From: Isoetes taiwanensis
Lineage: Eukaryota; Streptophyta; Lycopodiopsida; Isoetales; Isoetaceae
Length of the DNA: 64,000 bases
Direction: 5' to 3'
NCBI GenBank assembly: GCA_021234155.1
Contig: JAJEKV010000036.1
Location: 7,953,426-8,017,425 of the forward strand
Part shown: piece after piece, positions 54,805 to 64,000 of the stretch
Layout of the letters: every line of letters starts with the position of its first letter
Position numbering within the stretch: the stretch's first letter is position 1
Program-made: the position numbers and the translations under genes
The notes under the pieces: model-generated
The model's database searches: none
Seen by the model: only the letters and a program-made list of their open reading frames with translations
Told to the model about the DNA's origin: nothing

Positions 54805-55029
54805 ATGGAGGTAGCAAACCGTGCGGAAAAGGATCTCATGGAGGTAGCAAACTATTTATGGCTGGTTAAAGCGATGGCGGTTAACATCTTTGTTTTCTCT
54901 GGAGGCACCTCGGGCAACAAGGGTCAAAGTGCTTGCGGTGGCAATGCAATAGAACATAGATTCAAGTTATTTGGTCTCTACCGCACCGGCCGCTTTGTAG
55001 AATGTTTAAAGTCGAGAATAGAAAATTGA
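54805..55029 (+). CDS. hypothetical ORF, 74 codons, in G3
   Basis: Starts in a 33-bp tandem duplication (GGAAAAGGATCTCATGGAGG at about 54792 and 54825), giving KDLMEVAN twice. It then reads YLWLVKAMAVNIFVFSGG and a Gly-rich stretch. Unrecognised; probably a piece of a captured exon. Confidence 0.2.
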   Translation: MEVANRAEKDLMEVANYLWLVKAMAVNIFVFSGGTSGNKGQSACGGNAIEHRFKLFGLYRTGRFVECLKSRIEN

Positions 55030-58000
55030 ATCAAGCGGCGCATAGGGGACACCGATGATTTATCAAGATAATTCGTTAAAGCAAAGAACTTAACCCTTCC
55101 TAATGCACTTAGATATCTTATATTTTCTGCAAACGGATTGGAGGCGATATTCTTGCTTCATTGGGATCTTTTCAAAGAAATGTGGTTCTCAAAAGCGAGT
55201 AAGGAAGGTTTGGCATTTAGGTTAGGCTCTTTTTTTCTCCTTGTGACTCTAATGTTTTTGTTGAACGCCAGATTTGAGGAGCATGGGCCATCGTGATGTA
55301 CAAAGGAAAGGCCCCCGAATTTTATTGATTGTGCACAATATTTTTCGTTATGCGTTAATTTATTGGTGCTTCCATAGCCTTATGGCAAGTAGCGGCTGTA
55401 CCATATCAATGAGCTCTATGTTCCTGGTTGATTGGTGATTATACATGAAATTAGAAATCCAAAACGTCATGAATCAAGATGAGGAGGGTCAAATTCATCG
55501 TTGCATGTTTATTTGCCAATGCAGATCCGTAACGGATAATGAATTTAATGCCAAATTCGGGCAACCACGATTGGCCAAGCTTAAAAGTTTTTTGGTTAAT
55601 GAGATGTAAAATGTGCATGTGCTTGGTGTGGGGCTAAGAATGTGTTAAATTTGCAATTTCAATTACAAATGCTTCTCGCCAAAACTTTTATAATTTGCTT
55701 GGTGCAATAATCGATTGGGGCCCAATTATCAGCTTCCTCCCGATAAGATGTTTGCTTGAGCTTGAAAAATTCATTTGCTTCCAATGTTCCCGAGTAGAAT
55801 TAGCGGATACATTTGAAGAGGGCAGATTTACTTCTTCCTCGTATCCTTGAGTTGATAATGGTACGCATAAAGTAAATGTGTTTTTACAGTTCCCTTCAAT
55901 TTTCTCACGTTTCTTCATTGGGGTTTTTAAGAGCGGAATGAGGGTATCCCCAAATACAAAATGATAGTTCAATAGTCCCGATAGAAGGGTTGAAGTTTGA
56001 CATTATAAAATGAAATCGAAGTCACTAGCATAATGAAGCTTCATCATGTCATTAGGTTGCGTGTTTATCTACGCAGCTTGGTGATAGTTTCCTTTACGGG
56101 GAAAGGAAGTCACCAATCAGATTAATATCTTTGAGGCAATCATTTATGCATACAATCTTATCCGTAAATACAATTACATTTCTTCAAGGAACTAAGCAAT
56201 CAAGTTCTTTATGTTTTCCTTCATCCCATGGCGGGAAATGGTAATTACGTGTAATTTCAGGTCATTAGAAGAAAAGGTGGGGAAAGACAATGATGATGAT
56301 GATGGGAGTAGAATTTTTCAATGGTTGAGCCTCAAGGTTGGTTCTAAAAGTTCTTAATCTTGAAGCTTTCCAAAATAACGACAAAGAAGGAACTTTACGG
56401 GGGCATTAAGAATGATTTAACTTCGGTAAGCTTGGTTTAACATTTACCGAAAGGTCGCCTTTCTTTTCACCGTGATATGAATTAGAATGCATTGAATTGC
56501 GGGAATATTTGAGGAAGGAGGATTTTTCATTATGTTGTGGTCTGGTGGCGACCCTCTTTTCAAGTGAAATTCAGTTTAGAACCGAGTGACTCTATAAAAA
56601 GGATATTCTCAAAAATATGGTTATGTGAAGGATAATATCCACATCACTCTTATAGAGATATTTTGCGAAAAACCTTTTGGCCATCTCTTTGTCGACTATT
56701 GACTCCATCAATGTATTTTTATTACATCAAGTGTATGCGCTTAGCATCTTAGTCACCATGTCGTGTCCCATGAGTAAAAACATGACATTCATTCTATTCA
56801 TTGTTATGGCATGTGTTTGTGTTTGTTGCGTTGCGGATTTTTCGCACAATTAAGTTCTTAATGACATTTTAAAATCCTTCCATCACAGGCTAGAGAGAGT
56901 CTATCTTTTTTTTTTTTGATGTAAGTTTGAGAGAATACGCATCAAATCAACTCACAAAGGTAAGTATGTTGGTGGCACCTCCCAATGGTTGAATTGGCTT
57001 AGCTGATATTGTTGCACCTTCCATATATTGTAGCGTTCCTTTAGCTCCTATACCATCTAGGAAGTTTGTGCAACATATACTAGTTGTTAGCCCTTGTGGC
57101 GAACTTCATTGCTAGATGATTTTCTCCTGTTCTTTTCCCATCTCTAAGGTGATTCATGGCTCGCCTAATGTGAATCATTAGTCAGGGGTAACACATGCTG
57201 GTGAAGATCATGCACAAGTTGTGAGTGGAAGGGAAATTTTCTTGCAAAAGTTTCAAACCAACAAGCGAAGCCGGTGTTGGGCATGCGAAATGTGTTCAAA
57301 ACAAAAGTAGATAAGGGAGCACCTTTTATGTACAAGCACTTGGGTAGCATGGCAAGAAGAATTGCTTTTACATTGCATTTTTTGAGCTATTCGAGAGGAA
57401 GGAAGGAAGGAGGGGAAAAAGAACGTGTTTTATAGCGAGTAATACACAAAGAATATAGTAATTTAATAAATACATTATGATTGGAACATTTACTTTGCTA
57501 TCAACTAATGTACTATAAACTTTATAAATTGCAAGAGTGAAGAGACTCTCTAGGACATTTGCTTCCAGTTGTTTTAGGAATATGTTGAGACTTTTATTTA
57601 GCATTTATTATGGATTGTTTCTAGAGAAATTTTTATTCATGTGCAATGTTATTCCTAGCATGGCATATGGCCCATAAATTTTAAACAATTAAGCTTTGAT
57701 GGAATCCAAAACTTCTTTTTGTCCCTCATGAATTGACCTTGTGCAATTGAGAATGTAGATAGTGATAGTCCATACAATCGATTGTCTACAATGCACTGGG
57801 GATTCTAGAGCAGTATTGAAGGAACCTAAAGGAATTCTATTAGATCTTAGTACGCGAATATGTGATTGTGAAATTGTGCATCATCAAAATGGTCATTTCA
57901 TTGGGGCGTTTTCTAGACAATTGTTCTTAGTTGTTTCTTGGTGGTCTTCTTGTCTTTGGAATTAATTATAGCATTGAGAGATATGCAATGGTATCTTCTA

Positions 58001-58129
58001 TTGTTAATATGACGAGCAACTTAATGTCGAGCTATCTAGAAACATCGGGGTAGTTCAAGCTCAATGTACTAGAACATATAAAAGGTGTCAATGAACGTAC
58101 TGGAATTTAAGTGATTGTATATAGAATCA

Positions 58130-58340
58130 AATACATCCATTGACTTTGAGTGTGACTTCGACATTTTCAACCTTAGCTTGACTCTTTCAGCGTAATTCGA
58201 ATTTAGCTTGACCATTTGATTGGGCTTTAGCTAGAGTCCTTCAACTTAGTTCAAAGTTGACTTGACGTCTTGATTTGACATACCCATTAGGGTAACATTG
58301 GCCTACAATGCAACTTTGACTTTGAAACTTCTTATTCTTG
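58130..58340 (+). repeat. TTGACT-rich subterminal segment of G3
   Basis: TTGACTTTGAGTGTGACTTC near 58140, then GCTTGACTCTTTC, GCTTGACCATTTG, and GTTGACTTGACGTC. Same type as in G1 and G2, again within 0.3-1.6 kb of the element's 3' end. Confidence 0.55.
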
Positions 58341-58416
58341 AGTTCTATAGCAAATGATCATTTAATAACGCTTTTTAATGAAATCCTTACGCAAAAATCT
58401 TTTAATGGTACAACCA

Positions 58417-58470
58417 CTCATAGTACAAGGACTTGTATATATATATATATACAAGTCTTTGTACTATGAG
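58417..58470. repeat. tail-to-tail palindrome at the G3/E10 junction
   Basis: Left arm CTCATAGTACAAGGACTTG (58417-58435), (TA)8 at 58436-58451, right arm CAAGTCTTTGTACTATGAG (58452-58470). The arms pair over 19 bp with one mismatch. It marks two 3' ends inserted in opposite orientation at one TA site. Confidence 0.9.
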
Positions 58471-60729
58471 CGGTTGCACTATGAGAGACTATACAAATCC
58501 AACTAGAAGCCAAAATGCAGAGCTATCCAATGAAGATTCTACTAGATTCACCAAGGCTCTGGAAATATTCCCCTAGGCTATATGAGATGCCATTAATGTT
58601 CCCCTATATTCCTTAAGATCCCATTATGATTCCTCGAGATCCTTTACAATTCGATAAACATTCCGTTAAATTGCCCAATATTTTATGAAGGTTCCATTTT
58701 GTATTACAGTGATTGTACAAATTCGACTAGAACTCCAATTCAAAATCATACGATGAAGGTTCCATAGAGATTCTCTAGATTCTCCAACATTCTATCAAGG
58801 TTTCTTTAGACACAATTCCCTTAGATTCTTAAAGATTCTCTTGAGATTTCCTTAGATTTCCAAAAATTATCTCAAGATTCCTCTAGATTGCCCAAGATGC
58901 CAGCTAGATTCTCCTACATTCTGTTAGATTCTATGAAGATTTCTCTGCAAGCACACCTAATATCAAAGATTCTCCTAGATCCTCTTGGATTTTCTCCTAG
59001 ATTTCCTAAGATTGCACAAAGATTTCCCTAGATTCTTAAGATTCTATAAAGATTCTCCTAAATTTTTGGGAATTATCCCAAGATGCCTCTAGATTCACCA
59101 AGATTCTATGTAAATTCATTCAAAATTTCAAGGATTCATTCAAATTTTGTAAAGATTCCCCTATATTCTCAAAGATTTTATGAAGATTCCTTTGGATTCG
59201 CCGAAATTCTCAAAGATTTTAATGAGATTCCCATAGATTCCCCTAAAAGATTGTTTCAAGATTCACCTAGATTTCGCATGATTCTATGTAGATACTCCTT
59301 GATTTCCTTAGATTCTATGAAGATTCCTTTAGGTTCTCCAAAATTTCATCAAGATCCCCCTCGATTATTAAAGATTTTATGAAGATTCCTTTAGATCCTA
59401 TGAAGTTCCTAGACTTCATCAAGATTCTCCTAGATTCCCAAAGATTCTCTAAAGATTCACATAAATTCCCCAAGATTCTATGTAGATTCTTATAGACTCT
59501 CTAAGTTCCTAAGAAGATTTCCATAGTGCTCAAATATTCTATGAAGATTTCCTTCGATTCCCTTAGATCCTCTCGAGATTCCCCTAGATTTCTAAAGATT
59601 GCCCCAAGATTCACCTAGATTCTCCACACGATTCTATGTAGATTCTCTTGGACACCCTAGATTCTATGAAGATTCCTCTAGATTCTCAAAGATTTCATTA
59701 AGATCTCCTTAGATTTTTAAGGATTTTATGAAGATTCCCCAGCATACCCTTAGATCCTATTAAGATTCCCTTGATTTCTTCAAGATTCCTCAAGATTATA
59801 TGTAAATTCATTAAAATTTTCAAGCATTCATTCAAATTTTGTAAAGATTCCCCTAAGATTCTCAAAGATTTTCATGAGATTCCCATAGATTCCCCTATAT
59901 TTCAAAAGTTTGTTTCAAGATCCGCCTAGATTTCCCACGATTCAATGTAGATACTTTTCGATTCCCTTAAATTCTATAAAGATTCCTTTAGGTTCTCCAA
60001 AATTTCATCAAGATTCCCCTCGATTATTAAAGATTTTATGAAGATTCCTTTAGATCTTATGAAGTTCCTTTAGGTTCTCCAAGATTCCATCAAGATTCTT
60101 TTAGATTCCCAAAGATTCTCTAAAGATTCATATGAACTCCCCAAGATTCTATGTAGATTTTCATAGACTCTCTAAGAATACGATCAAGTTAGCTCCAACT
60201 GCGACGGAACGATGCCAAAGCACCACTCTTTGGAAAGTTCTCGAGGAGAGGAATCCAATGGTGTGGGTCCCACCTTCATCCGACCCCTCTACTGCAAGTT
60301 TTCGGCCCTTGAAGCTGATTATAAAAAAGAAGCTTCCTAGAAAGTCTATTCATTAATGATAGTGTCACCTCATTAACTTTGAAATTAAATAAGGATGCCA
60401 CCTCACCTCTTTTAATAAAGAAATTGTAATTTAATAAAAAATTTAATGGTTAAGATTTCTCCTCCCCCTTTTGATCCAACGGTTAAGATTGATTTGCACC
60501 AAAAACACATTTTAAGGGACCTTCCTTGCACCTTCCCTTAAAAAAAATCAAGGGCCAAGATTTCTCGCGTGCCCGATCCACGGTCCAGGGATGGGGTGCA
60601 TGCCCCATGCATGCCCCATGCATGCCCCCCATCAAATCCAAAGGCCGTTGTCGCGCCACCTCAAAAAATGGACGGCCGAGATGAATCTCTACATAACTTT
60701 AACCCCCCATAGGACCCATAAAGTAATTG
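58452..60729 (-). mobile_element. E10: complete GAATCT-tail element
   Basis: On the minus strand: head about 60176-60729, array 58531-60175, tail 58452-58530. Its head starts with TTATGGGTCCTATGGGGGG and has GAGATTCATCTCGGCCGTCC and three GCATGCATGGG motifs. It is closer to the G1 head than to other E heads. This makes it the bridge between the E and G classes. Confidence 0.8.
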
Positions 60730-60739
60730 TATATATATA

Positions 60740-63060
60740 GTAGAGCATTATATATAAAGGTATATCATAAAACTTTGGTATATAATGTGTCTGATTCTTA
60801 CATGCCCGGATGCCGTCCATTTAAAGTGGGGCCAGTGAGGTGGCAGCATCAGGGCCATCCATTCCTTATGGGCATGCATGGAGGCATGCATGGGTCATGC
60901 ATGGGGGCATGCACCACATCTCTGGACCGTTGGATCGAAAGGGGAGGATAAATCCTAGCCCCAATGTGATCGAACTCTAAGGGAATCCATAGGAATCTCA
61001 GAGAATCTAAATGAATCTTCATAAATACTTGGAGAATCTAGAGGAATCCTGATGCAATCTTGGAGAATCTAGGTGAATCTTCATAGAATCTTAGAGAATC
61101 TAAAGGAATCTCAAGAGAATCTTAGGGAATCTATGGGAATCTCAAGAGAATCTTTGGAAATCTATGGGAATCTCAAGAGAATCTTGGAAATCGAAGGGAA
61201 TCTCAAGAGAATCTTTGGCAAATCAACGGGAATCTATAGGAATCACGAGAGAATCTTTGAGAATTTAAGGTGAGCATAAATCTTAGCCATTGACTTTTTA
61301 ATATTAAATTGATTTTTTTTTTAAAGGAGGTGAGGTGTCACCTTCATTAATAAAAAAGGTAATGAGGTGGCAAAGCATTTATGAGTGGACTTTCTATGAA
61401 GCTTCCTTCTGTTTAATCGCATTCAAAGGTACATAGCTTGCAGTAGAGGGGTCGGATGAAGGTGGGACCCACGCCATTGGACTCCTCTCATCGAGAGCTT
61501 TCCAATGAGTGGTGGTTTGGCACAGCCGGTTAGTTGTAGTTGGAGCCAATGTGATCGAACTCTAAGGGAATCCATAGGAATCTCAGAGAATCTAAATGAA
61601 TCTTCATAAATACTTGGAGAATCTAGAGGAATCCTGATGCAATCTTGGAGAATCTAGGTGAATCTTCATAGAATCTTAGAGAATCTAAAGGAATCTCAAG
61701 AGAATCTTAGGGAATCTATGGGAATCTCAAGAGAATCTTTGGAAATCTATGGGAATCTCAAGAGAATCTTGAAATCAAGGGAATCTCAAGAGAATCTTTG
61801 GCAAATCAACGGGAATCTATAGGAATCAAGAGAGAATCTTTGAGAATTTAAGGGAATCTAAGGGAATCTTTATAGAATCTTTAAGAATCTAGAGGAATCT
61901 TGATGGAATCATGTCAAGTCTAAGGGAATCTTCATAGGAACTTAGAGAATAGAGGAATCTTAAGAGAATCTTTGGGAATCTAAAGGAATCTTTCTAAAAG
62001 CTTTGAGAATCTAGTGAAATCATGATGGAATCATAGGAATCTCAGAGAATCTAAAAGGAATCTTCATAAATACTTGGAGAATCTAGAGGAATCCTGATGC
62101 AATCTTGGAGAATCTAGGTGAATCTTCATAGAATCTTAGAGAATCTAAAGGAATCTCAAGAGAATCTTAGGGAATCTATGGGAATCTCAAGAGAATCTTT
62201 GGAAATCTATGGGAATCTCAAGAGAATCTTGGAAATCGAAGGGAATCTCAAGAGAATCTTTGGAAAATCAATGGGAATCTATAGGAATCACGAGAGAATC
62301 TTTGAGAATTTAAGAGAATTATATATATATCAGTTATATATATAAAGGTATATCATAAACTTTTCTATATAATGTGTTTGATTCTTACATGCCCTGGATG
62401 TCGTCCGCTTAAAGTGGGTCCAAAGAGGTGGCGACAGATCGAGCCATCCATTCCTTATGGGCATGCATGGAGGCATGCATGGGTCATGCATGGGGGCATG
62501 CACCACATCCCCGGACCGTTGGATCAAAAGGGGAGGATAAATCCTAGCCCTTGGTTTTTTATGAGGAAGGTGCAAGGAAGGTCCTTTAAAGTGACTTTGG
62601 TGTAGCGATCTTAACCGCTAGATCAAAAGGTGAGCATAAATCTTAGCCATTGATTTTTAATATTAAATTGATTTTTTTTTTAAAGGAGGTGAGGTGTCAC
62701 CTTCATTAATAAAAAGGTAATGAGGTGGCAAAGCATTTATGAGTGGACTTTCTATGAAGCTTCCTTCGCTTAATCGCATTCAAAGGTACATAGCTTGCGA
62801 GGAAATGTCGGATGAAGGTGGGACCCACGCCATTGGACTCCTCTCATCGAGAGCTTTCCAATGAGTGGTGGTTTGGCACAGTTCCGTTGTAGTTGGAGCC
62901 AATGTGATCGAACTCTAAGGGAATCCATAGGAATCTCAGAGAATCTAAATGAATCTTCATAAATACTTGGAGAATCTAGAGGAATCCTGATGCAATCTTG
63001 GAGAATCTAGGTGAATCTTCATAGAATCTTAGAGAATCTAAAGGAATCTCAAGAGAATCT
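60740..63060 (+). mobile_element. E11: rearranged tandem GAATCT-tail units
   Basis: Partial head (60745-60960) fused directly to an array start (CCAATGTGATCGAACTC, 60961), array to 61269, partial head 61270-61555, array 61556-62320, full head 62325-62910, array 62911-63060 cut short. Two internal deletions (at 60960 and 61270) and one standard TTTAAGAGAAT/TATATA join are visible. At 63060 the array switches to a copy of the G3 end. Confidence 0.75.
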
Positions 63061-64000
63061 TATTCTTGAGTTCTATAGCAAATGATCATTTAATAACGCT
63101 TTTTAATGAAATCCTTACGCAAAAATCTTTTAATGGTACAACCACTCATAGTACAAGGACTTGTATATATTGTATATATATATATATACAAGTCTTTGTA
63201 CTATGAGCGGTTGCACTATGAGAGACTGTACAAATCCAACTAGAAGCCAAAATGCAGAGCTATCCAATGAAGATTCTACTAGATTCACCAAGGCTCTGGA
63301 AATATTCCCCTAGGCTATATGAGATGCCATTAATGTTCCCCTATATTCCTTAAGATCCCATTATGATTCCTCGAGATCCTTTACAATTCGATAAACATTC
63401 CGTTAAATTGCCCAATATTTTATGAAGGTTCCATTTTGTATTACAGTGATTGTACAAATTCGACTAGAACTCCAATTCAAAATCATACGATGAAGGTTCC
63501 ATAGAGATTCTCTAGATTCTCCAACATTCTATCAAGGTTTCTTTAGACACAATTCCCTTAGATTCTTAAAGATTCTCTTGAGATTTCCTTAGATTTCCAA
63601 AAATTATCTCAAGATTCCTCTAGATTGCCCAAGATGCCAGCTAGATTCTCCTACATTCTGTTAGATTCTATGAAGATTTCTCTGCAAGCACACCTAATAT
63701 CAAAGATTCTCCTAGATCCTCTTGGATTTTCTCCTAGATTTCCTAAGATTGCACAAAGATTTCCCTAGATTCTTAAGATTCTATAAAGATTCTCCTAAAT
63801 TTTTGGGAATTATCCCAAGATGCCTCTAGATTCACCAAGATTCTATGTAAATTCATTCAAAATTTCAAGGATTCATTCAAATTTTGTAAAGATTCCCCTA
63901 TATTCTCAAAGATTTTATGAAGATTCCTTTGGATTCGCCAATTCTCAAAGATTTTAATGAGATTCCCATAGATTCCCCTAAAAGATTGTTTCAAGATTCA
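63061..64000. repeat. direct duplicate of 58338-59278 (G3 end plus E10 tail and array)
   Basis: Matches the earlier segment almost base for base, including the tail-to-tail palindrome (TA tract 63164-63188, here interrupted by TG) and the start of the minus-strand array; it runs off the window. Differences seen: TA length, one A/G near 63229, and a 2-bp change near 63939. The left joint at 63060 shares TCTTA with both parents. Confidence 0.85.

Larger units (their letters stand above)
52404..58435 (+). mobile_element. G3: element with unidentified captured sequence
   Basis: Begins TCAGTTATATATATACAATT, which combines the start of E heads with that of G2. The head contains GTACCAAATGTTTGTAACCC + GAGGTGTCGCCGTTTGGAC twice (about 52434 and 52542). 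The interior (about 52740-58100) has several short open frames but no gene I can name. The TTGACT-rich zone lies at 58130-58340. The tail, CACTCATAGTACAAGGACTTG, ends at 58435 at (TA)n. Confidence 0.55.

Noticed and set aside
58338-64000. LTR retrotransposon, reading the 58338/63061 direct repeat as two LTRs
   Set aside because: The repeat covers parts of two elements in opposite orientation, lacks TG..CA ends, and the interval holds only E elements with no gag or pol.

Overview
The window looks like nuclear, repeat-dense DNA of a land plant. Supporting signs are broken pieces of plant-type genes (a RelA/SpoT homolog, an F-box/JmjC protein of the JMJ21 type, a pentatricopeptide-repeat protein) that still carry GT-AG introns, very long (TA)n tracts, and no bacterial-style operons. 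I cannot place the species. I see no intact cellular gene, no transposase, helicase or reverse transcriptase, and no tRNA or rRNA.

Almost all of the 64 kb is a chain of related non-autonomous elements joined to one another through (TA)n tracts. Their 3' ends share a tail: CTCATAGTACAA, a few bases, CTTG, then (TA)n. Most clear 5' ends begin with TC directly after the TA tract. Three classes occur. E elements have a ~550-600 bp head (CATGCATG cluster, paired ATCAAAAGG boxes, a conserved hairpin) followed by 0.5-2.4 kb of degenerate GAATCT repeat. G elements (1068-9720, 22023-29125, 37334-45961, 52404-58435) have an E-type head and tail, but their interior holds gene fragments with introns. F elements (14156-16911 on minus, 31657-32294, 49202-52403) have an unrecognised interior. 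The A|TC...CTTG|T ends, 3' hairpin, captured exons with introns and tandem multimers fit a non-canonical Helitron-like family. That is inference, because no Rep/helicase gene is present and CTTG is not the usual CTRR end.

Layout: E1 (1-1056,+), G1 with RSH and JMJ21 pieces (1068-9720,+), tandem E units (9870-14155,-), F1 (14156-16911,-), E3 (16999-18909,-) head-to-head with E4 (18951-21990,+), G2 with a PPR piece (22023-29125,+), E5 (29144-31656,+), F2 remnant (31657-32294), E6/E7 joined back to back (32383-34413), a short unique segment with a perfect hairpin (34531-34775), E8 (34776-37320,+), G1' (37334-45961,+), E9 (46052-49140,+), F1' (49202-52403,+), G3 (52404-58435,+) tail-to-tail with E10 (58452-60729,-), E11 (60740-63060,+), then a second copy of the G3/E10 junction (63061-64000).

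Two large-scale facts stand out. Positions 1-9869 recur in direct orientation at about 36234-46052. The second copy differs from the first mainly at CAG/CTG (CHG) sites, often in the same way in the same context; this looks like long-read miscalling at methylated cytosines rather than mutation. Also, about 1.47 kb of F1 (15446-16911) recurs inverted at 49202-50666.
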